64,000 bases of DNA from Sva-07 sp963698565. GTDB lineage: Bacteria; Actinomycetota; Acidimicrobiia; Acidimicrobiales; Ilumatobacteraceae. The stretch is from NCBI GenBank assembly GCA_963698565.1, contig CAVORH010000006.1:147870-211869 (forward strand), written 5' to 3'. Both the position numbers and the translations under genes were made by a program. The notes beneath the pieces are model-generated. The model did no database searches. It saw only the letters and a list, made by a program, of their open reading frames with translations, and was not told the DNA's origin. This document shows, piece by piece, positions 54,696 to 64,000 of this stretch (the first letter of the stretch is position 1; every line of letters begins with the position of its first letter).

Positions 54696-57591
54696 ACCGA
54701 TACGTGCCCGGCGCCACGCGATACCGGTCGAGCACGTCGGGACCGCAGCTCGCCGTGCCGAGCCCGCGGTGGGCGACGTCGGCGTGCACCACGAGCGAAC
54801 GTCGTGGCCGTAGGTCGGTCTCGTGGCTCGCGTCGTAGAGGTCCTGGTCGGTGAACCGTGTGGCCGAGATGTGCATCACCGCGGGATCGAGCACGTCGAG
54901 CCGGATGGTCTCGCCGGTCGAGGAGTCGACGAACTCGAACCACCGGCAGTCGGTGCGCAGACCGAACTCCTGCGGCACGAGGTACGGAGGTGCGTCGATG
55001 CCCGACTCCCAGACCCCGAGCACCGCACCCCGACACCGGTCCGGGTAGTTCTCCAGCGGTCCGCGGCCGTACCAGCGCACGGTGTCGAAGCGCGGAGACA
55101 GCTCGAACGTGACACCGACGCGCGCCACGTCGTCGAATTCGTCGGGCACGATCACCTCGTGGGTGTGGACCTGCGAGCCGTCGGCCAGCGTGGCGATGTC
55201 GTGGTGGTGCTCGACGAGTTCGTCGGCTGCCTGCCGGTCGACGCCGGTTCGCCGCCATCGGCTGAGCGCCTTGGTCCCCGCCTGGAAGTCCTCCCCCAGG
55301 TTCGGCATCAGCTTCAGGCCATCGTTGTCCACCGGCGCACGGAACAGGCACAGCTGCACGGCGCTGCCGAGCGGCACCGTCGAGGCCATGTCCGCAGCCT
55401 CCGGTGCGGGCACCACTGACGGGGCGACCGGAGTGAGCTGCACCTGATCCCAGGCGACGAGGTGGGATGCCGGCGCCCATGCGGTGGCACGGCGCTGGAA
55501 CCAGCGAATCGTGAGATGGGCGTCGGGTGAGTCGGGCACCGCGCACGGGAGCGCGAGTGCGACCGTCGAGGCCGGACCGATCGGACCGCCGTCGGCGGCG
55601 ACTGCGGCGAGATCGCCGGATGCGACGACCTCGCCGGCGACGAGGAGTTCCCACGTCGCGACCAGGTCGTCGAGGTCGGTGAAGCTGCGGCGGTTGGTGA
55701 TCGCGAGGGCGCCGCCCTCGAGCGAGGTGACGACCGGCCGGTGCACCCATGCCACTTCCTGCATCGCCGGATGTGGGCGCAGGTCGGCCGACATCAGCCC
55801 GTCGGCCACGAAGTTGCCGTCGTTGGGTTCGTCGCCGAACTGGCCTCCGTAGGCGAAACCCCGCTTGCCGTTCGGCAGACGCGTGAGCAGACCGTGGTCC
55901 TTCCACTCCCAGATGAAGCCACCCTGCAATCCGGGGGTCGACGTGATCACGTCCCAGTAGTCGGCCAACGATCCGTTGGAGTTGCCCATCGCATGGCTGT
56001 ATTCGCACATGATCAGCGGTCGATTGCCGAGGCCGTTTCGGCCGTAGGCCTCGATCGCCTCGATCGTCGGGTACATCGGGCAGACCACGTCGGACGCGGC
56101 GAGCCCGCCGTCGACCCATCCGTCGTGGAACACGGCGCCCTCGTAGTGCAGCGGGCGCGATGGATCGGTGCGGCGGATCCACCCGGCGAGCGCGTCGTGG
56201 TTCGCCCCGTATCCGGCTTCGTTGCCGAGCGACCACATGATCACGCTCGGATGGTTGCGATCGCGCTCGACCATCCGTGCGCCCCTCGACAGCCACGTCG
56301 AGCGGTACCGAGGGTCGTTGCACAGGCTCGTGTTGTACGCGTGACTCTCGATGTTGGCCTCGTCGACGACGTACATCCCGATCTCGTCGCAGAGGTCGAG
56401 GAACCGTGGGTCGTTCGGATAGTGCGAGCAGCGGACCGCGGTGATGTTGTGTCGTCGCATGGCGAGCAGGTCGTCGCGCATGTCGTCGACCGTGACCGCC
56501 TTGCCTCGCGTGGGGTGGTGGTCGTGGCGGTTGACGCCGAAGATCCAGACGGGCCGACCATTGACCAGGAGCTGGCGGTCGCGGACCTCGACCGACCGGA
56601 ATCCGATCAGTTGCTGGTGGGCTTCGATCACAGCGCCGTCGGGATCGAGCAGCTCCGCCACCACGCGGTACCGCGTCGGCGACTCGGCAGACCAGGGCTC
56701 GACGTCGTCGACGCGGAACTGCCCGGTGGCGGTGTGTCCGGTGAAGACGTAGGGCTGGTCGAACCGCGATCGGAGACGAGCGGTGACCGAACGGCCGAGC
56801 CGGCGCCCGCCGATCGTCTGGAGGGTGAACCGGACCTGCCAACCGGATTCCGGAGGGCGCAGACCGGCGAGCGTGGCACGCGCCTCGAGCGTGCCGACGG
56901 CGCCATCGAGACCGGCATCGCACACGAGCGCACCGATGTGCACCTCGGCCCGGGCTTCGACGTACACCTCGCGGTGCAGCCCCGCCATCCACCACTGGTC
57001 CTGGTCCTCGACGTAGCTGTGCGCGCTCCAGCGCACCAGGGCGATCGCGAGATCGTTGGTGCCGGGCCGGACGACATCGGTGATGTCGTACTCGCTCGCC
57101 AGGCGACTGTCGGTGCCGTAGCCCACGAACGCTCCGTTGACGTACACCGCGTGGACGCTCTCCGCACCCCCGAGGTGGAGCACGATCTGTCGTCCGGTCC
57201 AGCCCGCCGGAATCGTGAGGCGGCGCCGGTACACGCCGGTGGGGTTGTGCTCGGGCAGGCGGGGCGGCGGACCCGGGAACGGCATCTTGACGTTGGTGTA
57301 CTGCGGAAGGTCGCCGACACCCTGCAGGGTCCAGTTCCCGGGCACGGTGACCTTGGTCCATCCACGTCCGGACGCCGGGCGCACGACGGCGGTGGCGGGA
57401 ACGTGGTCGGGCGACTCGAACAATCGGAAGTCCCACCGGCCGTTCAGCGACCGCCGCCACCTGGACGGAGCACCCGTGCGGATGTCGTCGATCGACGCCG
57501 CCGCCGTCGTCGGCGGTCGCATGTCGAGGCGTCCCAGCGAGAGGACGTGGGGGTCGGCCCATGGCCGGATGTCTCCGATCGACGGCAGCAT
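54670..57591 (-). CDS. lacZ: Beta-galactosidase, glycoside hydrolase family 2 (LacZ-type)
   Basis: A 973-residue retaining beta-galactosidase. The sugar-binding N-domain begins LNGRWDFRLFESPDHVP. FGVNRHDHHPTRGKAVTVDDM, RRHNITAVRCSHYPNDPRFL and YVVDEANIESH follow. The acid/base Glu is in MWSLGNEAGYGANHDALAGW, and the nucleophile Glu in MCEYSHAMGNSNGSLADYWD. Further on GGFIWEWKDHGLL and a C-terminal beta domain near PLENYPDRCRGA are seen. It is intact and monocistronic, and likely hydrolyses lactose or galactosides from polysaccharides. Confidence 0.95.
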   Translation of the reverse strand: MLPSIGDIRPWADPHVLSLGRLDMRPPTTAAASIDDIRTGAPSRWRRSLNGRWDFRLFESPDHVPATAVVRPASGRGWTKVTVPGNWTLQGVGDLPQYTNVKMPFPGPPPRLPEHNPTGVYRRRLTIPAGWTGRQIVLHLGGAESVHAVYVNGAFVGYGTDSRLASEYDITDVVRPGTNDLAIALVRWSAHSYVEDQDQWWMAGLHREVYVEARAEVHIGALVCDAGLDGAVGTLEARATLAGLRPPESGWQVRFTLQTIGGRRLGRSVTARLRSRFDQPYVFTGHTATGQFRVDDVEPWSAESPTRYRVVAELLDPDGAVIEAHQQLIGFRSVEVRDRQLLVNGRPVWIFGVNRHDHHPTRGKAVTVDDMRDDLLAMRRHNITAVRCSHYPNDPRFLDLCDEIGMYVVDEANIESHAYNTSLCNDPRYRSTWLSRGARMVERDRNHPSVIMWSLGNEAGYGANHDALAGWIRRTDPSRPLHYEGAVFHDGWVDGGLAASDVVCPMYPTIEAIEAYGRNGLGNRPLIMCEYSHAMGNSNGSLADYWDVITSTPGLQGGFIWEWKDHGLLTRLPNGKRGFAYGGQFGDEPNDGNFVADGLMSADLRPHPAMQEVAWVHRPVVTSLEGGALAITNRRSFTDLDDLVATWELLVAGEVVASGDLAAVAADGGPIGPASTVALALPCAVPDSPDAHLTIRWFQRRATAWAPASHLVAWDQVQLTPVAPSVVPAPEAADMASTVPLGSAVQLCLFRAPVDNDGLKLMPNLGEDFQAGTKALSRWRRTGVDRQAADELVEHHHDIATLADGSQVHTHEVIVPDEFDDVARVGVTFELSPRFDTVRWYGRGPLENYPDRCRGAVLGVWESGIDAPPYLVPQEFGLRTDCRWFEFVDSSTGETIRLDVLDPAVMHISATRFTDQDLYDASHETDLRPRRSLVVHADVAHRGLGTASCGPDVLDRYRVAPGTYRFSYRLSAR

Positions 57592-57658
57592 GCCGGGAGT
57601 CTCCCAGATGCCCGCCCCTCGGCGTCAGTCAGCGGAGGCCCGCCATCCGGGGATCGAA

Positions 57659-57678
57659 CGGTCGCCCGCAGGCGACCG
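57659..57678 (-). terminator. Hairpin terminator after the L,D-transpeptidase gene
   Basis: CGGTCGCC and GGCGACCG form a perfect 8-bp stem with a CGCA loop, only 4 bp past the stop codon at 57683. On the minus strand TTCGATC follows. Confidence 0.55.
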
Positions 57679-57682
57679 TGAG

Positions 57683-58633
57683 TCAGACGCCGTCGTGCAC
57701 CCAGACCGGGGTGTTCATCGGCATGATGCCACTGTCCCAGATCCAGTCCATCGCCGGCACGCTCACCCGGACACAACCGTGTGACGCCGGGTAGGCGGGG
57801 ATGCTGTTGGATCCGTGCACGGCCACACCGCCGACGAAGTACTTCGGCCGGTAGATCTCGCCGAGGTCGCCTTCCCACCAGCCGTCAGGACGTTCCCGAT
57901 TGACCTTGTGCAGACCGCTCGGGGTGAGCGACACGCCGCTGATCATCTCGCCGGGGGTGTTCTTGTCCTCTTCGGTGTACTCCTTGCCGTTGCCGGTGGA
58001 GGTGTTCAGGATCCATTCGGTGCGTCCGTCGATCACGAAGAACAACACCTGCTTGCCCTTGTCGACCTCGACGAGGGTGCCCGAGTTGGCACGAGCCCGC
58101 GGTCGCTCCGTGATCGCCGTGAGTGCGTCGGCGGTCGCCTGGTCGACCTTGCCGTCGGCTTCGAGCCCCATGTACTTCTCGAAGGCCATGACGGCCTGTC
58201 TCGTCGTGAGCCCGTACTGACCGTCGGCAGCCGACAGCCAGAAGCCGAGCTGGATCAGGCGGAGCTGGATGCGGGCGGTCTCGTTGCCGTTGTTGGTGCC
58301 GACCGCCTGGAGCGGCGGGTCGATCGCGTCGACCATCTCGATCACGGGGGCCAACGTGGTGGGTGGAGCCGTGGTGGTGGGCGGTTCCGTGGTCGTCGGC
58401 GCGGTGGTCGGCGGTGCGGTGGTCGGCGGCGCGGTGGTCGGCGGTGTGGTGGTCGGCGGTGTGGTGGTCGCCGGTGCGACCGCGTCGGCGGCAGCGAGTA
58501 CTGCCTGAGGTGACGCGCTCTCACCCTCGCCGCCGGACCCGCTGGTGACCGCGGTGGCGCATCCGGCGAGGACGACCGCGCCGAACACCACGACGGTGCC
58601 GATCACTCCACGACGACGCTCCTGCTCCACCAC
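57683..58633 (-). CDS. L,D-transpeptidase lipoprotein with peptidoglycan-binding domain
   Basis: About 316 residues. The GTG at 58633 (or the next at 58630) starts VEQERRRGVIGTVVVFGAVVLAGCATAV, with a lipobox LAGC. A Thr/Pro repeat linker (about 58350-58480) crosses to the wall. A PG_binding_1-like domain follows (LRLIQLGFWLSAADGQYGLTTRQAVMAFEKYMGLEADGKV). The YkuD catalytic domain has VAVHGSNSIPAYPASHGCVRVS, with the His and catalytic Cys. It would form 3-3 cross-links in peptidoglycan. The gene is monocistronic. Confidence 0.9.
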   Translation of the reverse strand: MVEQERRRGVIGTVVVFGAVVLAGCATAVTSGSGGEGESASPQAVLAAADAVAPATTTPPTTTPPTTAPPTTAPPTTAPTTTEPPTTTAPPTTLAPVIEMVDAIDPPLQAVGTNNGNETARIQLRLIQLGFWLSAADGQYGLTTRQAVMAFEKYMGLEADGKVDQATADALTAITERPRARANSGTLVEVDKGKQVLFFVIDGRTEWILNTSTGNGKEYTEEDKNTPGEMISGVSLTPSGLHKVNRERPDGWWEGDLGEIYRPKYFVGGVAVHGSNSIPAYPASHGCVRVSVPAMDWIWDSGIMPMNTPVWVHDGV

Positions 58634-58796
58634 GGACAGCGAGCCTAACGGCCTCGTCCACGACCGTGTCGGCAACAGCGCGATGTTCACCACCCGGTTC
58701 GATCCGTCCGCCGGGCCCCTGACGACCGGCTCCGAATCGTCGAGGTTCCCGATTCCGGCGGATCTCCGGACCCGGTGGACGATTCCGATGGAGATG

Positions 58797-59711
58797 TCAG
58801 CCCCCGCGAACCGCCCAGGGCGGCGCCGGACACGGGTCGGGATCGATGGCGGTGATCTCGAAGAGCGATACGAGTTCACGCAGCGTGGTCGTTTCGCCGT
58901 CGACACTCCTGCTGATCCAGCGGATCGTCTCGCTGACGCTCACTCCGCTCGCACCGAGATCCTGCAGTGTCACGGTCATCCCGGCACGTTTCGCCAGTCG
59001 CTCACCGGCGGCATCGACGACCAGCGGCACGTGCGCGTACTGCGGCTGGGGCAGGCCCAGCAGTTCCTGGAGCCAGATCTGGCGGGGCGTCGACGAGACG
59101 AGATCGTCGCCTCGCACGACCTCGGTCACCCCCTGGTCGGCGTCGTCGATCACGACCGCCAGGTTGTAGGCCGCCACGCCGTCGTTGCGTCGCAGCACGA
59201 CGTCGTCGACCAGACCTCGAACCGGGCCGACGACACGGTCGACGAACTCGATCGTGCGCCCATCGGATCGCAACCGCAGCGCCGGCGGTCGGCCCTCTGC
59301 CCGACGGCGCGCCCGCTGGCGCTCGGTCAGGTTGCGACACGTCCCCGGGTAGGACCCGGGCGGACCATGGGGCGCCTGGCTCGCAGCGGCGATCTCCTCG
59401 CGGATCTCGCGCCGACTGCAGTAACACTCGTACACGAGATCGCGGTCGGCGAGTTCGGTGATCGCCTGCTCGTACAGATCGAAGCGCTCACTCTGACGCA
59501 CGACCGGGCCGTCCCAGTCGAGGCCGATCGCGGCAAGATCTCGAAGCTGCCTCAGCTCGTGGTCGCGGCTGGACTGGTGCCGGTCGAGATCCTCCATCCG
59601 CACGATGAATCCCAGACCCTGCGATCGGGCCGACAGCCACGCCAACGCCGCCGTTCGCAGGTTGCCGAGGTGGAGATCGCCGGTCGGCGATGGGGCAAAC
59701 CGTCCCGCCAT
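58797..59711 (-). CDS. gluQ: Glutamyl-Q tRNA(Asp) synthetase
   Basis: This GluRS-like enzyme lacks an anticodon-binding domain and aminoacylates the queuosine base of tRNA-Asp with glutamate. The 304-residue product has GRFAPSPTGDLHLGNLRTA (HIGH equivalent), a zinc site YECYCSRREI plus YPGTCR, DADQGVTEVVRGDDL, and a KMSKS-like RLAKRAGMT. ATG 59711 is family-like. The downstream tail of the protein is shorter than in canonical GluRS, which fits GluQ. Confidence 0.92.
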   Translation of the reverse strand: MAGRFAPSPTGDLHLGNLRTAALAWLSARSQGLGFIVRMEDLDRHQSSRDHELRQLRDLAAIGLDWDGPVVRQSERFDLYEQAITELADRDLVYECYCSRREIREEIAAASQAPHGPPGSYPGTCRNLTERQRARRRAEGRPPALRLRSDGRTIEFVDRVVGPVRGLVDDVVLRRNDGVAAYNLAVVIDDADQGVTEVVRGDDLVSSTPRQIWLQELLGLPQPQYAHVPLVVDAAGERLAKRAGMTVTLQDLGASGVSVSETIRWISRSVDGETTTLRELVSLFEITAIDPDPCPAPPWAVRGG

Positions 59712-59794
59712 CGGCACAGTCTCGCGCCCTGGCCGACTGCTTCGGCGGTGCCGCGCTCGGACCAACGGTGTCGGCACCCCGTACAGTCGTTGCG

Positions 59795-61067
59795 ATGGGA
59801 TGTCCTGACTGCGAAGTCGAGGTCACCGAGCACCAGAAGTTCTGTCACGAGTGCGGGCGACCACTCGCGCCGCCAGCGCCGCTGCCACCGCCCACGTACA
59901 TCGATGCCGACCTCCCCACCCAACCGATCGACACCCGATCACGCCACCAACCGATCGACACCCACCACGATCGACGCCGACCTCCCCACCCAACCGATCG
60001 ACACCGTGCCGACCGAGCCGGTCGACGCCGTCGTCGAGCCACCGCCACCGGTGGCGCCGTCAACGGAACCCGACACGATTCCGCTCGCGGTCACGGTGAG
60101 CGACGAGACGGCCGAAACACCTGCCGTCTTCGACGAGGCCGACCTGGCGGAGTATCCGGCTCCGCGCGAGCCGTTCAAGTTGCGGGCGATCTTCATCCTC
60201 TCGATCTTCGGGATCGCGGCGGCGTTGATGGCGATGGTGGCCGATGTCGTCGACATTCGCACCACCCGGCCCGCTGCGGGGATCGTCACCGGCTCACGGA
60301 CACTCGCCGACCTCGGATCCAACCTCGACCTCGCGGTGTTCGCCGGAGCGACGGCCATGGTGCTCGGCAGTCTCCTCGCCTGTTTCGGGCTCCGTTGGGG
60401 TGCCGGAGTGGCGGGCGGAGCAGGACTCGCGCTCGCTGGTTGGGCCGGGCTGTCGATCGGCCTCGCCGAGGTGCCCATCGCCATTGCCGAGTCGATCACA
60501 CGTACCTCGTCGGAAACCTTCGTCCTGCGCATCACCCGCGACCTGGGCTGGTGGCTCATCGTCGGCGTGGGTGTGCTCGGCCTGCTGGTCTTCATCGCGT
60601 CGCTGCGCTCGGTCGGCACCGGGGGACGCCCTGCGCTCAACCCGCTCGTTGCAGCCGTGACGGCGGTGGCCGGGGTGATCCTCGCCTTCGGGCCCTTGGT
60701 ACCGGTCGGGCAGGCCGACTTCGCCGACAACTTCCGCTCCACGGACCCCAGCGTGGATCTGCCCACGGCGTTCTTCGCCGGGCGCCTGGGCCAGGTGGCG
60801 CTGATCGGGCTCGCGGCGATGGTCGGCATGCTGCTCGTGCGCAGCTGGGGTCTCGGGCTCGCGGCCGGTGGTGTCACCGTCGCCGCGACGCTGTGGGTCA
60901 CCTCGCTCGTCGAACTCGGCGACCGTCCGGTCGGGATCGCCGACCGCAACCCCGGCGCCACCGACACGGTGCCGCACGCGGTCACCACCGTCGGCATGGT
61001 CTCGACGCTGGCGCTGCTGGCGATCGCCGCCGCGTTCGCGACCTACCGGCTCACTCGCCGAGCGTGA
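59795..61067 (+). CDS. Zinc-ribbon membrane protein (one frame break)
   Basis: The start ATG 59795 gives MGCPDCEVEVTEHQKFCHECGRP, a CxxC...CxxC zinc ribbon, followed by a Pro/Asp repeat linker with IDADLPTQPIDT. After one frame change near 59965 the protein continues in a second frame with FKLRAIFILSIFGIAAALMAM and several more hydrophobic helices (LALAGWAGLSIGLAEV, WWLIVGVGVLGLLVFIASL, VAAVTAVAGVILAFGPLVPV, VALIGLAAMVGMLLV, VSTLALLAIAAAFATYRL). Function is unknown. It is divergent from gluQ and its end overlaps the oppF gene by 17 bp. Confidence 0.68.
59899..60009. repeat. Imperfect repeats in the linker of the zinc-ribbon protein
   Basis: The segment CGACCTCCCCACCCAACCG followed by ATCGACACC recurs at 59909 and 59979, with a shortened copy (CCAACCGATCGACACC) between. 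This is the region in which the reading frame changes. Confidence 0.55.
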
Positions 61068-62040
61068 CCGCGACGGCGTGACACGCCACCGCGCGACCGT
61101 CGTCGCGTGTCACCAGGGCCACGTCGACGCCGCGACACTGCTCCAGGATGCCGAGACGCTCCGCTTCGCCGGATGCGACGATCGGACATCGCGGATGGAA
61201 CCGGCAGCCCGACGGGATGTTCGAGGGGTCCGGTGTCTCGCCGGTGAGGATCTGCTGCTCCATCCGTTCCGCTTCGGGAACCACCGACAGCAGCGCCCGC
61301 GTGTACGGATGCCGAGGCTCGGCGAGCACGTCTTCGGCATCACCGATCTCCACGATCCGACCCAGGTACATCACGGCGATCCGATCGGCGATGTTCCAGG
61401 CGAGACCGAGGTCGTGCGTCACGACCACGATCGACACGCCGGTGGAGTCGACGAGCGTCCGCATCAACGCGAGGATCTCGCCGCGGACCGATGCGTCGAG
61501 CGACGCCACCGGTTCGTCCGCGAGCAGCAGCTGCGGACCGAGGACCATCGCGCCGGCGATGAGGACGCGCTGGCGTTGACCACCCGACACTTCATGGGGG
61601 AACCGCGACATGTAGCGCTCGGGGGGTCGGAGGCCGGCCTCCGCCAACGCCGCTGCCACGACCTCGGTCTCGGAACCCTCCAGCTTGTGGATGCGGACAC
61701 CTTCGGCGACGGCCTCGTAGATCGTCGCGCGTGGGTTGAGCGCTCCGGTCGGGTCCTGGAAGATCATCTGCACCCGACGTCGCAGCGCCCGCAGGTCGGC
61801 CGCCTTGGCGGTGACCGGGTCACCGTCGAACCGGATCGATCCCGCCGACATCGGTTCGAGCCCGATGATCGAGCGGATCAGCGTCGTCTTGCCGCAGCCC
61901 GACTCGCCGACCAGTGCGAGCACCTCGCCTGCTGCGACCGTCAGATCGACGCCGTCGACGGCTCGAACGGTGCCCGCTCCGGACCGTCCGCCGGCGGCGT
62001 AGGTGACCTCGACACCACGGAGCTCCAGCAGTTCGCTCAC
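61051..62040 (-). CDS. oppF: Oligopeptide/dipeptide ABC importer ATPase (OppF/DppF-type)
   Basis: A 329-residue ATPase with LVGESGCGKTTLIRSIIGL, VQMIFQDPTGALNPR, VSGGQRQRVLIAGAMVL, LLADEPVASLDASVRG, VVVTHDLGLA and the C-terminal oligopeptide-transporter domain IPSGCRFHPRCP. Its start overlaps the stop of the OppD gene. It energises the importer with its paired ATPase OppD. Confidence 0.92.
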   Translation of the reverse strand: MSELLELRGVEVTYAAGGRSGAGTVRAVDGVDLTVAAGEVLALVGESGCGKTTLIRSIIGLEPMSAGSIRFDGDPVTAKAADLRALRRRVQMIFQDPTGALNPRATIYEAVAEGVRIHKLEGSETEVVAAALAEAGLRPPERYMSRFPHEVSGGQRQRVLIAGAMVLGPQLLLADEPVASLDASVRGEILALMRTLVDSTGVSIVVVTHDLGLAWNIADRIAVMYLGRIVEIGDAEDVLAEPRHPYTRALLSVVPEAERMEQQILTGETPDPSNIPSGCRFHPRCPIVASGEAERLGILEQCRGVDVALVTRDDGRAVACHAVAVTLGE

Positions 62041-63011
62041 GTTCGCACCGCCACGTGCACGCAGGCCGCGGAACGGTCATGGCCGACGCTGCGGAGTTGC
62101 ACGTCGTCGGTCGAACACGCCTCGATCGCCACGTCGCAGCGCGGGTGGAACGGGCAACCACCGGGGAGGTCGGCCGGGTCGGGCGGATCGCCGGCGAGGC
62201 CGGACGGACGCATCCGTGACGAGGTGTCGCCGATGGTCGGGAAGGCGCGGGCCAGCGCTCCCGTGTAGGGATGCTCCGGAGCAGCGAAGACGTCGACGCT
62301 CGGGCCCTGCTCGACCACACGCCCGGCGTACATGACCACGAGACGTTCACACGTGCTGTTCAGCACCGAGAGGTCGTGGGTGATGAACAGCAGCGCGAGT
62401 CCGCGATCGCGCTGCAACTCGGCCAGCAGCTCCAACACCTGGGCCTGCACCATCACGTCGAGCGCGGTGGTCGGCTCGTCGGCGATCAGCAGGTCGGGTT
62501 CGCACGCCAGCGCGAGCGCGATCAGCACACGCTGGCGCTGACCGCCCGACATCTGGTGCGGGTACGAACGAGCGAGGTCGGCACGGAGGCCGACGCGGTC
62601 GAGCAGTTCGAGCATGCGGTCGTTGACCGCCTGCTTGCCGGTCGCCCCACGATCGGTGTGGATCAGCATCGCCTCTTGGATCTGTTCGCCCACGCGGCGC
62701 ACCGGGTTGAGCGAGTGGAGCGCGCCCTGGAAGACGATCGCGGCGGCCGTCCACCTCACCGCACGCAGGCGACCGGGCTTCATGGCGTAGACGTCCTCAC
62801 CGTTGAGCAGGACCTCGCCCTCGACGAGCGCGTCCCCGGGCAACAGCCGTAGCACCGTCGCTGCGATCGTCGACTTGCCGCAGCCCGATTCGCCGGCGAG
62901 GCCGACGGTCTCACCCGGAGCGATCGACAGATCGACGCCGCGCACCGCGGGCACGTGGCCGCGCTCGGAACGGTAGGTGACACGCAGGTCGCGCAGCTCC
63001 AACACGTTCAT
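62037..63011 (-). CDS. oppD: Oligopeptide/dipeptide ABC importer ATPase (OppD/DppD-type)
   Basis: A 324-residue ATPase with GLAGESGCGKSTIAATVLRL, IVFQGALHSLNPVRRVGEQ, MSGGQRQRVLIALALACEP, LLIADEPTTALDVMVQAQ, LLFITHDLSVL and the C-terminal LPGGCPFHPRCD motif of oligopeptide transporters. ATGA overlaps on both sides couple it to the permease and the second ATPase genes. Confidence 0.92.
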   Translation of the reverse strand: MNVLELRDLRVTYRSERGHVPAVRGVDLSIAPGETVGLAGESGCGKSTIAATVLRLLPGDALVEGEVLLNGEDVYAMKPGRLRAVRWTAAAIVFQGALHSLNPVRRVGEQIQEAMLIHTDRGATGKQAVNDRMLELLDRVGLRADLARSYPHQMSGGQRQRVLIALALACEPDLLIADEPTTALDVMVQAQVLELLAELQRDRGLALLFITHDLSVLNSTCERLVVMYAGRVVEQGPSVDVFAAPEHPYTGALARAFPTIGDTSSRMRPSGLAGDPPDPADLPGGCPFHPRCDVAIEACSTDDVQLRSVGHDRSAACVHVAVRT

Positions 63012-63985
63012 CGGCCACCGCCCTCTCGCAACCGCGGATCGAGCAGCTCCTCGAGCCCACGCCCGAACAGGGTGAAGGCGAGCACGACCGCGACGATGCC
63101 GAGGCCGGCCGGGAAGTGGTACCACCACGCATTGCGGCCGATCGCGCCGGCGCCGAACGCCTCCTCGAGCGTCTTGCCCCACGACGTCTGGCTCGGGTCG
63201 GCCAGACCGAGGAACGCGAGGGTGGTCTCGGTGAGGATCGCGATCGGGACGGCGAGCGTGACGCTCGCCAGGATGAGCGGCGCGACGTTCGGCAGGATGT
63301 GACGCGCCACGATGTGGGGCCGTCGTGCGCCGAGCGCTCGGGACCGGTCGACGAAGAGCCGGGTCTTGACGGTGAGGACCTGGGAGCGGAGGAGTCGCGC
63401 CGTCGACGGCCAGGAGGTGACACCGATCACGAGCACGATGTTCCAGATCGACCGGTCGAGCACCGCGGCGAGCACGATCGCGAGCGGGAGGAAGGGGATC
63501 ACGAGGAACCAGTCGGTCAGGCGCATCAGCACCGCGTCGGTCCACCCCCCGAAGAAGCCCGCGCTGATGCCGACGACCGAACCGATCGTGATCGTCAGCA
63601 ACGTCGCGGCGAAGCCGACGAGCAGGCTGACGCGGGCGCCCCACACGAACTGGGCGGCCACCGACCGGCCGAGATGGTCGGTACCGAGCGGGAACTCCCA
63701 ACTGGGCGGGTGCCAGGTCGGATTGCCGACCGAGTCGACCGCGCTGAGCCCACTGCGCGGGCTGATGAACGGCGCGAGCAGCGCCATCACGACGAACCCG
63801 GTCAACACGACGAACCCGACGACCGCCGCTCGATCACGGCGCAGCCGGGCGAAGCCCTCGCCCCACGAACGCCGCCGGCGCGCCCAGGCCGCGGTGCGCG
63901 GCGAGTACGTCGGCAGCGACGTGCCGTCGGGTGGAGCGCCCTCGGGCACCGGGGCGCCGGACTGCGGTCGATCGGTCGTGGTCAT
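63008..63985 (-). CDS. oppC: Oligopeptide/dipeptide ABC importer permease (OppC/DppC-type)
   Basis: A 325-residue permease with a cytoplasmic N-terminal tail followed by VVGFVVLTGFVVMALLAPFI and the OppC N-domain signature WEFPLGTDHLGRSVAAQFVWGARVSLLVGF. DWFLVIPFLPLAIVLAAVL and the EAA loop SRALGARRPHIVARHILPN are also present. At least five transmembrane helices are visible. The companion permease OppB and the binding protein should lie beyond the window end. The peptide type is not known. Confidence 0.92.
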   Translation of the reverse strand: MTTTDRPQSGAPVPEGAPPDGTSLPTYSPRTAAWARRRRSWGEGFARLRRDRAAVVGFVVLTGFVVMALLAPFISPRSGLSAVDSVGNPTWHPPSWEFPLGTDHLGRSVAAQFVWGARVSLLVGFAATLLTITIGSVVGISAGFFGGWTDAVLMRLTDWFLVIPFLPLAIVLAAVLDRSIWNIVLVIGVTSWPSTARLLRSQVLTVKTRLFVDRSRALGARRPHIVARHILPNVAPLILASVTLAVPIAILTETTLAFLGLADPSQTSWGKTLEEAFGAGAIGRNAWWYHFPAGLGIVAVVLAFTLFGRGLEELLDPRLREGGGR

Positions 63986-64000
63986 CGTGCCGCAACCCGT

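Noticed and set aside
55741..57681. A 646-residue open frame on the plus strand opposite the beta-galactosidase gene
   Set aside because: It is an antisense shadow caused by high GC. The minus strand holds a complete GH2 enzyme with all catalytic motifs.

Overview
The window looks like chromosomal DNA from a high-GC actinobacterium, most likely of the class Acidimicrobiia (Ilumatobacter-like). This is an inference from gene types: DUF2510 proteins, a DUF222-HNH endonuclease, an F420-dependent luciferase-like oxidoreductase, a secreted Ig-repeat protein ending in an LxDTR-type domain, and a urease operon lacking ureE. Translational coupling through ATGA or GTGA overlaps is very common. Base calling is uneven. 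Positions 1-720 and 14.3-31.2 kb, plus isolated spots near 6.9, 8.4, 39.5, 43.4 and 59.96 kb, carry many single-base frame breaks inside otherwise well-conserved genes, while the rest is clean. I treat these as probable sequencing indels and annotate whole genes across them.

Layout. 0-9.6 kb: a secreted repeat protein, three tRNA genes (Arg-ACG, Ser-GCT, Ser-TGA), a LysM/transglycosylase-like protein, an F420-type oxidoreductase, adenosine deaminase, a YiiX-like papain-fold protein and the HNH endonuclease. 9.63-11.02 kb: an intact IS256-family element with 28-bp inverted repeats and a perfect 8-bp target duplication that includes the HNH stop codon. 11.0-39.8 kb: a catabolic island, almost all on the minus strand. 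39.8-64 kb: mostly housekeeping genes, including a phosphatase-like protein, an SDR, prephenate dehydratase, larBC, an ABC-F protein, a TlpA/DsbB pair, an ABC exporter, an MBL-Rieske fusion, an NfeD/SPFH operon, beta-galactosidase, an L,D-transpeptidase, GluQ-RS and an oligopeptide ABC importer.

The island is the most interesting part. It encodes a BMP-type importer (lipoprotein, double ATPase, two permeases), an ATP-dependent hydantoinase/oxoprolinase pair, two TrzA/AtzA-like amidohydrolases, a formamidase and a complete ureABCFGD set. It also holds two Rieske oxygenases, an acyl-CoA synthetase, an HpcH-type aldolase, three VOC proteins, a cupin, an AKR, a quinone reductase-like enzyme, a methyltransferase and a TauE/SafE exporter. 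A FadR-type GntR regulator (37951-38688) sits at its head. I find six copies of a 19-bp motif, GGTCTGATGGTCAGACCAT or close variants, and each lies immediately upstream of a transcription unit in this island and nowhere else I noticed. This suggests one dispersed regulon for import and complete dismantling of a nitrogen-rich cyclic ureide or N-heterocycle, with urea and formamide feeding urease and formamidase. The substrate is not determined.
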